The notes under the pieces were generated by a model that ran no database searches, was not told the origin of the DNA, and saw nothing but the letters and a program-made list of their open reading frames with translations. This document shows positions 1 to 8,844 of a stretch of DNA of 64,000 bases, in pieces; the first letter of the stretch is position 1; every line of letters starts with the position of its first letter. The stretch is from CAZIKB01 sp964539665 (GTDB lineage Bacteria; Zhuqueibacterota; Zhuqueibacteria; Oceanimicrobiales; Oceanimicrobiaceae): the NCBI GenBank assembly GCA_964539665.1, contig CAZIKB010000016.1:1-64000 (forward strand). Direction: 5' to 3'. The position numbers were made by a program, and so were the translations under genes.

Positions 1-410
1 TAAACCAATTAATGAAATCAAATATGCCTTCTCTTAATTATGCACAACGGGTTATGTATATTTAAAATGTAAGCGTAAAAATATATAGAGTTCGAATAAT
101 AACCCATCCTTATTGAGGGGGTATAACAACAATGCCAAACCATGATTCGAGCAATTCTCCCATATTTGATTTTTAAGTACTTTGAACTAAACGAATGATG
201 CTTTTTGATTCATTATAGATGTCGTTCTTAAGGTTTTTATCAAAAAAGAAGATACACTCCGCAAACAGAAGGAGTCTAGACATCATTTTAGTATTATAAG
301 TTAAGTGTAACTGTTCATACATAGCGGAATACAACAAGCTACGGACAGTTTTTGATTCTACGACCATATCTCTCAACGAGAATAAATGAAATGTACAAGG
401 AATAATCTGT
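1..410. other. Left-edge intergenic region, no supported gene
   Basis: This AT-rich stretch precedes the five-gene cassette and I see no credible gene in it. Its last part holds the ribosome binding site of the first cassette gene, AAGGAA at about 397-402, eight bases before the ATG at 411. A promoter for the cassette should lie here, but I could not assign -35/-10 boxes with confidence. A 94-codon antisense reading frame overlaps the start of the first gene and is treated as spurious. Confidence 0.5.
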
Positions 411-1064
411 ATGCCTAGTTTGGTTCGTGCGTTGTTCAAAACACTCTCAACAGCCATAGGTCCGCTCGGTGCACCAATCGAGGGGGGTATCAGTCTTTAT
501 GAGGATTACCAACTGGACAAGATTCACAAAGAGATTCTCAAACTTATAACAGACAGTAAACGGGATGTCGTAAAAACTGTAGAAAAATTATTGGAAACAA
601 TTAATGAAAGACCTGTCTCATACAATCATACTAGGATTAGTTTTATAGGAATACTGACTCAGCTGCACATTGATGAAAAACTACGCAATGAACTGCTAGA
701 TACCGTTAAAAATCCATCTCACACTGACCAAGATTTGGCAAATATTATTTATAAAGTTGTACAGAAAATACAAGGACATCTTGAGTCAAAAGGTTTTTTA
801 TCAGAGAAATTACTTCATAAGGAATTACTTGATTATTTTCCTAATACTTCGTTATTTATACCTGTTGTCGCATTTATCCCTGAAATAGCAGCGGGATTAA
901 GTAGAGGTTATCCGCCAATCCAAATGTATTGGGAATTTATAGAGATCTGTAGGGGACTTGATTACCCAGAGAGACAACAAGCATTCAGCGAGCTGAGTAA
1001 TCAAAAACCTGTAAGTAAAGTATTCAAAGCTTGGGCCGACCTTTATGATGAAATTGAAGCTTAA
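411..1064 (+). CDS. Unrecognised helical protein: putative membrane-active N-terminus plus EAD-like C-terminal domain
   Basis: Not a family I recognise; 217 residues, predicted almost entirely helical. Residues 1-65 form an amphipathic, glycine-spaced segment (G17, G20, G25, G26) followed by charged helices, a layout seen in pore-forming helical-bundle effectors (inference). Residues about 133-217 match the N-terminus of the next protein: both show a KEL motif, NTS, an aromatic-rich stretch ending in CRG, then an F-x-[DE]-[LI]-S-N motif and a final amphipathic helix. Such a domain repeated on neighbouring proteins is characteristic of effector-associated adaptor domains in bacterial conflict systems, so this could be the effector of the cassette. 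The start at 411 has a good AAGGAA site. It is the first gene of a five-gene same-strand run. Confidence 0.7.
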   Translation: MPSLVRALFKTLSTAIGPLGAPIEGGISLYEDYQLDKIHKEILKLITDSKRDVVKTVEKLLETINERPVSYNHTRISFIGILTQLHIDEKLRNELLDTVKNPSHTDQDLANIIYKVVQKIQGHLESKGFLSEKLLHKELLDYFPNTSLFIPVVAFIPEIAAGLSRGYPPIQMYWEFIEICRGLDYPERQQAFSELSNQKPVSKVFKAWADLYDEIEA

Positions 1065-1150
1065 TGATCGTTCACCTTTTTTATTCTATTATATTTATCG
1101 AGGGTAACTCGCTAAAGATTCAAAAAGAAATCTACTAAAATCTGAATAGG

Positions 1151-2305
1151 ATGGTTGAAAAACATTTGTACAAAGAATTAGTATTTCAATTTGGAGGAAA
1201 TACGTCTAGTTTCTTTACAACTATAGAGATGTCCAACTTCCCTATGGAAGAAATAGAACAGAATGTTCCTATGGGACAAGCCTATCGGAGTTTCATCCTG
1301 GCCTGCCGTGGTCCGGAATTATGTCAGTTGGCTAAGACATTTAAAGACATCAGCAATGTAAAGAAACAAAGCGATTTGTTCGTTGAACTTGCGAGGAGAC
1401 TCGATAAAGCTAAAGGTGATGAAGATTTTGTTACTATCTTGTCGAATATTCCTTTTAAGAGCAAAACTTCGAGGAAACCTGAGGAGGTTCCTATTCGTAA
1501 TTTTCCTACGGAGAAGAAAGTAGATAGGAAAGACGTAGATAATGATTTTTTGCATCCATCAATTTTAGAACGGATCATTAATGTTGTCGGGAGCGATAAG
1601 GATCGCGAAACCATAACCAATATTTGTAATCCCTCTAAAGAAATAGATCATAAAAGAAGTTGGCTTTGTTTTCTTTGTCTGATTGGTGAAATGCGTAGAT
1701 TAAATGAAGCGATAGGTGAGACATTAACTCTTGTCATAATACTAAAAGACATTCGTTTTTGGGTTGCTAGTATGTACGAACATTTACATAGAGAATTTGA
1801 ATATTCTAACATTCGAGATTTATATACCCAACTTAAGGCTTGCATTGACGATTTTTATGACTTTTGGAAAGAACTTGAAAGAGATTATCCGAAGCCATTA
1901 AGCAGTACGGATACACGTTTTAAAAAATTCATAGAACACCGAATTGGTTTATGTATTAATGATAGTAGAAAGAAGAATTTTTTTAATTCCATGCATATAA
2001 TTAAAGAGAAAATTTACAACCTTGAGAACTACGAATGTGATAAAAAATTGTATGAGATTTTAAATGGTGGAAAGTTTAAGCAAGCTTTAATCGATTTTAA
2101 AGACCACTCTGATCCGTTCTTAATTAGATTATACGACTTGGCTAAAGAACGAAAAATATTTACCAAAGATGCTTTTATAGATGGTTTTAAAGGTCTTGAT
2201 CAACTTCAACTTTACAATAGTTTATGGAACACAATTTTATCTTTACCTCAAAATCAAAATCAAAATCATAGTATTTTCAAAACACAATACGAAAATCACC
2301 AATGA
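1151..2305 (+). CDS. Unrecognised helical protein with N-terminal EAD-like domain (cassette gene 2)
   Basis: 384 residues. Residues about 3-90 resemble the C-terminal domain of the upstream protein (shared KEL, NTS, CRG and F-K-D-I-S-N motifs), suggesting homotypic pairing between the two. Residues 90-125 are a charged linker rich in Lys and Glu. Residues 130-384 are a second, all-helical region with many aromatic residues that I cannot assign to a family. There is no signal peptide or membrane segment, so it is probably cytoplasmic. The stop codon overlaps the ATG of the next gene (ATGA), which implies translational coupling. The ribosome binding site before 1151 is weak, so the start is less certain than the frame. 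Likely role: adaptor or scaffold between the putative effector and the ATPases (inference). Confidence 0.7.
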   Translation: MVEKHLYKELVFQFGGNTSSFFTTIEMSNFPMEEIEQNVPMGQAYRSFILACRGPELCQLAKTFKDISNVKKQSDLFVELARRLDKAKGDEDFVTILSNIPFKSKTSRKPEEVPIRNFPTEKKVDRKDVDNDFLHPSILERIINVVGSDKDRETITNICNPSKEIDHKRSWLCFLCLIGEMRRLNEAIGETLTLVIILKDIRFWVASMYEHLHREFEYSNIRDLYTQLKACIDDFYDFWKELERDYPKPLSSTDTRFKKFIEHRIGLCINDSRKKNFFNSMHIIKEKIYNLENYECDKKLYEILNGGKFKQALIDFKDHSDPFLIRLYDLAKERKIFTKDAFIDGFKGLDQLQLYNSLWNTILSLPQNQNQNHSIFKTQYENHQ

Positions 2306-3084
2306 AAAATGTTGAAAAATTAATCAAATTACTTTTTAAGTATGAAGTAAATAGGAGAAAACTCTATTCCGAACTATCGCTTCAAATTAATAAACTTAAA
2401 TCATTTTCGAATGGTCTGAACAATAAATCACGTGATGAGGTAATTAACGCTATAGAAGCAAAGGCACAAATAGCCAAGCATATACTCCTGATTTATAAGG
2501 TTGCCTCGTGCGCTCTTAGACTTAATCAAGATCCGGCAATTGATGTTGATCACTCATTTTGGAATATTACTCAAACTCTATTTGAATGTGATAATGGGTT
2601 GCTAGATAGGTTATTTCTATCAGGCATTGAACAAATAGATATTGATGATAATGAATACAATTTCATTGAAAATCATATCATAAAATCTATTGCGTCTGAA
2701 AGATCGGTCGCTGAGGATATCCTCCCTGCTATTGAACATTTGAGCAGTATTACTGACCCTCAAAAACGTGTAGAGGCTCAGGAAGAACGCGCTAAACAGT
2801 TCTCTGATTTGTATGAGCCATCGGAAGCAGAAGTACAGACTGTACAAAAAGTGGTTGAATCCGAATGGAATAATAAGGAGGGAAAAATTCAGTTAGACCA
2901 AAAGTCATTACGTGTAATTTCTTGTGTGTCCGCAGCTCTTGACAGAAATGTAATCTATAAAATAGGTAATGATTTTTTCTTATCTTCATTTGCCTTACGA
3001 GTTAACTATATGAAACTCTCAGAAGTTTCTCGGACGCCAGCAAATATCGAGAAAATTATTATGAATACTATGCATTTAGAATAA
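2302..3084 (+). CDS. Unrecognised helical protein (cassette gene 3)
   Basis: 260 residues with no family I can name. It is translationally coupled to gene 2 through a four-base ATGA overlap and followed after 39 bases by the first KaiC-type ATPase gene, so it belongs to the same unit. The N-terminal 60 residues are Lys-rich helices with coiled-coil character. Residues about 140-185 are a Glu-rich amphipathic stretch. The last 80 residues (from about 180) have alternating charge and hydrophobic spacing and could be a small alpha/beta or winged-helix fold. No catalytic motif, signal peptide or membrane segment is visible. It is probably a structural or regulatory partner, by neighbourhood only. 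Confidence 0.65.
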   Translation: MKNVEKLIKLLFKYEVNRRKLYSELSLQINKLKSFSNGLNNKSRDEVINAIEAKAQIAKHILLIYKVASCALRLNQDPAIDVDHSFWNITQTLFECDNGLLDRLFLSGIEQIDIDDNEYNFIENHIIKSIASERSVAEDILPAIEHLSSITDPQKRVEAQEERAKQFSDLYEPSEAEVQTVQKVVESEWNNKEGKIQLDQKSLRVISCVSAALDRNVIYKIGNDFFLSSFALRVNYMKLSEVSRTPANIEKIIMNTMHLE

Positions 3085-3123
3085 TGCAAAAATATAATAG
3101 ATTTTTCTGACAAATAACAAACT

Positions 3124-4845
3124 ATGAAAGATTTAGGAAATATACTTAATGCAAAGTCTGAGAATTATTTAACATCACCCAAAGCAATTGTAGAGCTTTG
3201 TGGTGGTTATTCAGAAGCCATTGATGCAATAGTCTGTATGAGTCGAATATTATGGCACATTGTGATCGACTCGGATCAAAACTCTGAATTGATGCATGTG
3301 GGCGAGCCTCGAGCAAATTGGAAAGGTTCATTTATTTATCGGGTTATTGATCCAAATCTGCTCGTAGTGAAATTAGAAAAAGAATTTCCAGAGGAGAGCA
3401 TTTCTCTATATCTTTTCAAAATGATGCGCGATAAGAAACTAAATTGGACTCGTAGGCATGATGGCAAAAACTGTTTCCATCACACTGTTCTATCCCCTGT
3501 GGCTCTTGCTAGGGAATTAGTAGAAAATATTAGGCCGGATCATGAACTCGTTTATTTTGTCATGAAATCAATCCGTCTAAGGTATAATTGCCCACTTTCT
3601 CCAAGGTTAATGTATATATTTCAGTTTTTGGCCAAAACTATCAATAATCTACCACAAGACAAGAAAGTAAATGAGAACGAAACCGAACCTCCTCTTCATC
3701 CTTTTAAACATGAATATAATACAAATATTATCAACTATTGTAGGAATATATTAGAACAAGAATATTTTACTTCAAAAATTGGCCTTGAAAAAAGTGAAGT
3801 TGCAACTCCTACTCAAGAAATGTCCACTCAAATTAGTAATATGGTCAATTGCTTTTTCGAGGTCGCTCGAGCAGCCAATTATTTTCGTCCTTCAAATCAT
3901 CCCAACCGACTTAAGCTGAAAACTTTAACTATAGATCCAGAATACATTATCTCACTATTATTTGGAGTGGCAACGGGAATTGAAGGTTTGGATGATCTTT
4001 TTGGTGGTTTCGGCCCTGTATTACCAGAAGAAGCTACTGAATCAGAGTCTGACTTCTTAGGTTTACATAAAAACAGACTCAAAGCCAAGACAATTATAAT
4101 AATTGGAGAGATAGGCAGCGGTAAATCTATTCTATCGCTGGAACTTGCAGCGGCTGTAGCCAGGAAGGGTGGTATAGCTTGGCTATTACCTCTTGAACAA
4201 TCTCCTAGCGAATGCCTTTACACTTTGAGTTCAATTGGTGCTTTTACTGAGAATATGCCTTTTACTGTAGCAACTGATGTGGCTTCATCAAGTGAAGCAA
4301 TAGCCCAAAGAAATCCCAACAATGGTGCTCTGATCATTTTGCAGCCAGATATTGGGCTGCAAGAGAAGCAATCCTATGAGCTTTTCTTACAATCTGTTGT
4401 GCATAGGGCTGAAAGTCTTAAAGATGGTATTCGGCTACTGGTTGTTGATCCAATGAATAGTATTGGTTTAGGCGAAAAAGAAGGAAAATCAACCTCTTCA
4501 ATTCGTTCTTCGACGATGCGTATGATAGAAAAAGTAAAGGAATGCGGCACAAATGTTTTACTCGTACTCGAAGAATCAAAAACTTTTGATGAAAACCAAT
4601 ATTCGAATGAGCTTCTAGTAGCTCAAAACATTGCTGATACCGTAATACGACTTTCAGTTAAACGAGAAAACAATTATGCTCAAAGATGTGTTGAGATAGT
4701 TAAATCACGGATGCAACGCGAGCAACGTGGTGTGCACTCATTTTCAATAATACAAGGTGAAGGAATCCACGTGTATCCTTCCTCCGCATCGGTTGCTGCA
4801 AGAATTCGAACAAGGCAACCATTACGGTCTAGAAAAAATGATTGA
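3124..4845 (+). CDS. KaiC-family RecA-fold ATPase with an unknown N-terminal domain
   Basis: 573 residues. The C-terminal half (about 280-550) is a KaiC domain. It has the GIEGLDDLFGGF entry motif at 285-296, Walker A GEIGSGKS at 328-335, a catalytic-glutamate-type LEQ at 357-359, Walker B RLLVVD at 437-442, and the KaiC-type ending in which a conserved K-S-R segment precedes the last strands (about 525-550). An insertion of about 25 residues lies between the GGF motif and the P-loop. Residues 1-260 match no family known to me and contain a Trp/His-rich centre (about 107-125). KaiC-family proteins are hexameric ATPases used in clocks and signalling. This one probably works with the second KaiC-like protein encoded immediately downstream, so the two RecA domains fused in cyanobacterial KaiC are here on separate chains. 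The frame is certain. Confidence 0.85.
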   Translation: MKDLGNILNAKSENYLTSPKAIVELCGGYSEAIDAIVCMSRILWHIVIDSDQNSELMHVGEPRANWKGSFIYRVIDPNLLVVKLEKEFPEESISLYLFKMMRDKKLNWTRRHDGKNCFHHTVLSPVALARELVENIRPDHELVYFVMKSIRLRYNCPLSPRLMYIFQFLAKTINNLPQDKKVNENETEPPLHPFKHEYNTNIINYCRNILEQEYFTSKIGLEKSEVATPTQEMSTQISNMVNCFFEVARAANYFRPSNHPNRLKLKTLTIDPEYIISLLFGVATGIEGLDDLFGGFGPVLPEEATESESDFLGLHKNRLKAKTIIIIGEIGSGKSILSLELAAAVARKGGIAWLLPLEQSPSECLYTLSSIGAFTENMPFTVATDVASSSEAIAQRNPNNGALIILQPDIGLQEKQSYELFLQSVVHRAESLKDGIRLLVVDPMNSIGLGEKEGKSTSSIRSSTMRMIEKVKECGTNVLLVLEESKTFDENQYSNELLVAQNIADTVIRLSVKRENNYAQRCVEIVKSRMQREQRGVHSFSIIQGEGIHVYPSSASVAARIRTRQPLRSRKND

Positions 4846-7054
4846 ATTTGGTCTCAGGCAATTAGATGAGATTCTGGAAGGCTCTCTTTTTGCAGGAGAT
4901 GTTATCGTGTTAAAAGGCTCGACAGGTTCGTTCAAAACTCCACTCGGGTTATTCTTCCTACAAATGGCCTCAAGGAAAGAACGTGGCCGGGAAATTAAAA
5001 AGAAACCATTATCATTGCTTTTTACTGCTCGAGATGGTATAGAAACTGTTCATCACTTGCTTCGAGAATTGCGTGTGAATGGGGAATCATCTCGACCAGT
5101 AAAGATTCGTATTTGCCTTATTCCGAAGGGTCATGTTGATCCTGGACAAATTCTACAGATCATTGAAAGTGAAATTAAAAGCGCTAGATTGGAGGGTAAG
5201 ATAGTTGACAGAGTAATGGTTGACAATATTGATGAGTGGCAAATATCTTCACCTGCGATGCGTGATGATCGCACTTTTCCGGTGACTATGGTTCAACTGC
5301 TTAGAGGACTACGTGTGTCAAGTCTATTAGTTGTGAGCGATTACTGTGAAAGAAGTGGCTCTATTTTGCAAGATTCTATTGTTGAAAATTCAGACTGTCA
5401 CATCGAGTTTGATCGGTTTGAGTTTCGTGGCATGAGGCATGTATTATTGCGTGTCATGAAAAGCAGAGGAATGCGGCATCGACTTGAATCATTTGAAGTA
5501 AAAAGGGATGGTAAAGGGATTGTCATAGGCCACAACTCATCTTTGCTCAGAATTAATAAGAGAGATTTCACAGTCTCACCAATTAAGATACGATTCTTCT
5601 TTCATATAGACTCGGTGATGCAGTTAAGATATTTTGAATCCATTTGCCATGCAGTGCAGGCAGTACTTTCAAGTAAAGCAGAAATAGACTATCAAGATCG
5701 ACTTTTTCTTACCCGTGCTATTGACATTGGTCTTTTTTCAGCTGTGGATGAATTACAAATTATACAAATAGATGAGTATCAACTCACTATTCACTCCTCA
5801 TACACTGAAAAGAAATATTTACCATTGTTTCAATTTTCAGGTAACTATTGGCAATGGGACGATATGGGAAGTCATTTGCTTAAAAAACGATTTTTTAAAC
5901 GAGAGCAAAATACCGGTAAAATATTGCAGTTTCAAGCCGTTCCATTTTTTGAAAACATAAGTTTGTTGGCCTATCGGAAAAATGAATATCAGGAACCTCC
6001 GAAAGATTGGGAGCAACTAGTAAAAGACTGCGAAAAATGGGAAGAAAACCATCCTGTTGACCTCAACAGAAAAAACACAAAAACAGCAAAGACAAATTTG
6101 CAGGGGCATACTATCACAGATAAATTTGACCTGTTTTTTGATTTTGTTAAAACTACACCAGAGAACTTTAACTGTCTCTTTTTTGAGATTCTTTTGTCAT
6201 TGAAACCGCTAATTGATCAAGAAACTGAGATTGAAAGGTCTAATAATAATAATCGAATGTGCGCATTGAAAAATTGGTTCCAAACCAAAGAGGCAGAAAA
6301 GGCTGGTCGCTTTTATCGCCGCCTTTGCAGAAGGGCATATCTGTTTGATAAGAATAGGGATCGGGTGCTTCAACCTCCCGCCAAGGATGATCTTAAGAAA
6401 CCAATTACAGTCAATCCGAATGCCAAAGTTTGGCGCCACTGGTACACTACACTGAATCAAATGCTGTCTGAGTTTGAAATAGGTGAAAGAGAGGGAATTG
6501 GAATTTCTTCGCTGCCAGGCGAAATTTCTATTGCTGGTGAATGGTATTTAGGTGTGCCGGAATATTCGGCTGCTCCAGATGTTGCCCTGGAAATGATTAA
6601 GTTGATGGTTTCTCGAAGCGCCGAATTTAACCGTGTACGAATGGGGATTGGTCTACCTACAAGGAGCAGTTTTTATTCTGATGACAATAATGATTCAAAT
6701 TTGTCGCATAAAAGTGATATTTCTCCATATTTCTCGTTAGACAGTTATATGGTTGGAAAACTTATCAAGAATGCTTTTAGACGTTCAGTTATGGGTTGCT
6801 ATCCATATATTTCGAATATCCTTGCTTTCCATCTTATTAAAATTATTGAAATCCCAGAACCAGATGTTAAAGAAAAGATGGAAAATGAAGAAAAGTATAG
6901 GCTAAGAGATGAGATAATTGAAGGAGAGGTGAGAAGAATATTAGACGAGTTGATTGAAAGAATTGAATTTGTGCAAGGGAAAAATATCTATGGAGAAAGA
7001 TATTTAACTCATGATGAAAAGGTTTGTGAACTTTGCAAAAAGAAACAACAATAG
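4838..7054 (+). CDS. KaiC-like ATPase fused to an ABC-type solute-binding-protein fold
   Basis: The ATG at 4838 overlaps the stop of the previous gene by eight bases and begins right at the KaiC fold; a GTG at 4757 (27 residues earlier) is possible but less likely. In the 738-residue form, residues 1-245 are KaiC-like with P-loop GSTGSFKT at 27-34, where Phe replaces the last Gly, and a Walker B-like VMVDNIDEW at 126-134. Residues about 248-671 read as a family 1 solute-binding protein: an N-lobe QIDEY motif (about 310-314), VPFFENISLLAYRKN (368-382) followed by PPKDWEQL (387-394), then LPGEISIAGEWYLGVP (559-574), SAAPDVA and GLPTRSSFY (605-613). These correspond to hinge and lobe motifs of maltose-binding-type proteins. 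There is no signal peptide, so the sensor lobe would face the cytoplasm. A CxxC lies near the C-terminus. I know of no described protein with this architecture. Confidence 0.8.
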   Translation: MIEFGLRQLDEILEGSLFAGDVIVLKGSTGSFKTPLGLFFLQMASRKERGREIKKKPLSLLFTARDGIETVHHLLRELRVNGESSRPVKIRICLIPKGHVDPGQILQIIESEIKSARLEGKIVDRVMVDNIDEWQISSPAMRDDRTFPVTMVQLLRGLRVSSLLVVSDYCERSGSILQDSIVENSDCHIEFDRFEFRGMRHVLLRVMKSRGMRHRLESFEVKRDGKGIVIGHNSSLLRINKRDFTVSPIKIRFFFHIDSVMQLRYFESICHAVQAVLSSKAEIDYQDRLFLTRAIDIGLFSAVDELQIIQIDEYQLTIHSSYTEKKYLPLFQFSGNYWQWDDMGSHLLKKRFFKREQNTGKILQFQAVPFFENISLLAYRKNEYQEPPKDWEQLVKDCEKWEENHPVDLNRKNTKTAKTNLQGHTITDKFDLFFDFVKTTPENFNCLFFEILLSLKPLIDQETEIERSNNNNRMCALKNWFQTKEAEKAGRFYRRLCRRAYLFDKNRDRVLQPPAKDDLKKPITVNPNAKVWRHWYTTLNQMLSEFEIGEREGIGISSLPGEISIAGEWYLGVPEYSAAPDVALEMIKLMVSRSAEFNRVRMGIGLPTRSSFYSDDNNDSNLSHKSDISPYFSLDSYMVGKLIKNAFRRSVMGCYPYISNILAFHLIKIIEIPEPDVKEKMENEEKYRLRDEIIEGEVRRILDELIERIEFVQGKNIYGERYLTHDEKVCELCKKKQQ

Positions 7055-7627
7055 AATGATCTTTATATTCTTTAACCCTGCTTATTAATTTCGGCTGAAG
7101 TCTGTTTTTTTCAGTGTATTTGATATAAGGCCATCACTTTTTAGTTTCTGATTTATATCTTCGAGTAAAATTGTTTTATTCACTTTTTTCAGCAACAGCT
7201 ACAAAAACTCGCAAGCCCTCCATCAAACCTAGAATTCTTTGAATGGAAGAACGAGATTTGTTCTATCATCCTAATAGAATAAATCGAGATAGACATTATA
7301 ATACCTGAACATTCTTAAATCACTGGAAAAACAACATGAGAATGATAGTAGCTCAAATCTCATTTTTAAATGGAATATATAATTGATTATTATGTATGGA
7401 GTAATTAAAATATGTTAGTTTTATTTATTTTTTGACAAAACGAATTCCTTGATTAACGTCGACTACGTTTCTAAATTCGATTATAATTGTAAGTTGAATT
7501 GTATGGAGATTTTCTATGGGAAAATAATACATCAAAATTGATTTTCTTTAAGTTGATAATTGCAGATATTAATGTGAAAAGTAATAGTGATAGATTATTC
7601 ATAATAGAAAATAGTGGAAATCGCATT
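7055..7627. other. Intergenic region after the KaiC cassette
   Basis: About 570 AT-rich bases separate the cassette from the aldo/keto reductase. I found no gene and no strong hairpin terminator. A TTGACA at 7432-7437 could be a -35 box for the downstream gene, but no convincing -10 box follows at normal spacing. An upstream in-frame extension of the reductase (from 7499) exists but lacks family similarity. Confidence 0.4.
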
Positions 7628-8584
7628 ATGCAAAAAGCAAAATTAGGCACAACCGATCTAAATTTGACGAAAATTGGCCTGGGCACCTGGGCTATAGGCG
7701 GGGGAGGCTGGCAATACAGTTGGGGAGCTCAAGACGATAACAACTCCATCTCCACCATTCAAAAGGCTTTGGATTCAGGCGTCAATTGGATTGATACTGC
7801 ACCAGTTTACGGACTGGGGCATTCCGAAGAAATCGTGGGGCAGGCAGTAAAAGACTTAAACCAAAAACCAATAATTGCAACAAAGTGTAGCCTGGTTTGG
7901 GATGACAATAAAAATATATCGTCCAATTTAAAAAAAGAAAATATCCGAAAAGAGGTAGAAGCCAGTCTGAAACGGTTGCAATTAGAAACCATCGACCTTT
8001 ACCAGATTCACTGGCCCAATCCGAAAAGTGACATCGAGGAGGGTTGGAGTACTGTGGCCAATCTTGTGAAAGAGGGGAAAATACGGTACGCCGGTGTGTC
8101 CAATTTCAGTGTGAAGCAGCTTAAACGCATTCAACCGATTCATCCCGTCGCCTCTTTACAACCGCCGTACAGCATGTTAGAAAGGAGCATTGAAAAGGAA
8201 CTGCTACATTATTGCTTGCAAAGCCAGATCGGTGTTATTGTGTACAGTCCGATTCAAAAAGGCATTCTTACAGACAAATTTACCCGAGAATGGGTGAACG
8301 CTTTACCAGGGGATGATCACAGGCTTTATGAAGATTCGCGTTTTCGTGAACCTGAATTGACCGCTAATCTTAAGTTTGTCGATGCTCTGCGTAAAATTGC
8401 CCAAAAACGAAAGATTACGGTTTCGCATCTTGCTATTGCCTGGATTTTGCGTCGTGAGGAAGTAACGGCTGCTATTGTTGGTGCAAGAAGACCAGCCCAA
8501 ATCGAAGAGGTTGTGGTTGCAGGTGATTTGAGACTTTCAAATGACGAGCTTGCTGAAATTGAAAAGCATTACAAAGAAATATGA
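7628..8584 (+). CDS. Aldo/keto reductase
   Basis: 318 residues from the ATG at 7628, which is where the family consensus (KLGTTDLNLTKIGLGTW) begins; the frame is open further upstream but that part looks non-coding. The protein is an NAD(P)H-dependent oxidoreductase of the (beta/alpha)8 AKR superfamily. The catalytic tetrad is visible: Asp and Tyr in WIDTAPVYG, Lys in IIATKCSL and His in YQIHWP. The C-terminal cofactor region (AIVGARRPAQIEE) is typical of the general-stress/YhdN-like subgroup that reduces aldehydes. The substrate cannot be told from sequence. It stands alone between the KaiC cassette and the arginine operon. Confidence 0.93.
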   Translation: MQKAKLGTTDLNLTKIGLGTWAIGGGGWQYSWGAQDDNNSISTIQKALDSGVNWIDTAPVYGLGHSEEIVGQAVKDLNQKPIIATKCSLVWDDNKNISSNLKKENIRKEVEASLKRLQLETIDLYQIHWPNPKSDIEEGWSTVANLVKEGKIRYAGVSNFSVKQLKRIQPIHPVASLQPPYSMLERSIEKELLHYCLQSQIGVIVYSPIQKGILTDKFTREWVNALPGDDHRLYEDSRFREPELTANLKFVDALRKIAQKRKITVSHLAIAWILRREEVTAAIVGARRPAQIEEVVVAGDLRLSNDELAEIEKHYKEI

Positions 8585-8844
8585 TCCTGTAGTATTTCCA
8601 CGGATGATTAAAATTAATCTTGACATTACCAAAAACAATTGTTACATTCGCTTCAATTTTCGGTAATGATTATGAGAGAAATATTTTAATGAGTAATTTG
8701 AATCTAAACAAGTATACAAGCTCAATTAATCCGACAAGCATAACGAGGAAATGTGCGTTTTTTTTCAGGCCGGGCCTCAAGCGTTTGTATATTTGGAAGG
8801 GCTTTAAATAAAGCAATTAAAAGAAAAAACTAACAGAATATTCT

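Noticed and set aside
173..457. 94-codon minus-strand frame overlapping the start of the first cassette gene
   Set aside because: No ribosome binding site, no family resemblance, and it is antisense to a better-supported gene.
4757..4837. GTG start at 4757 for the SBP-fused KaiC gene
   Set aside because: It would overlap the previous gene by 89 bases and add 27 residues with no KaiC similarity; the ATG at 4838 begins right at the fold with a typical short overlap.
8620..8811. 63-codon plus-strand frame after the aldo/keto reductase
   Set aside because: TTG start, no ribosome site, composition not protein-like, and it runs towards a repeat and terminator region.
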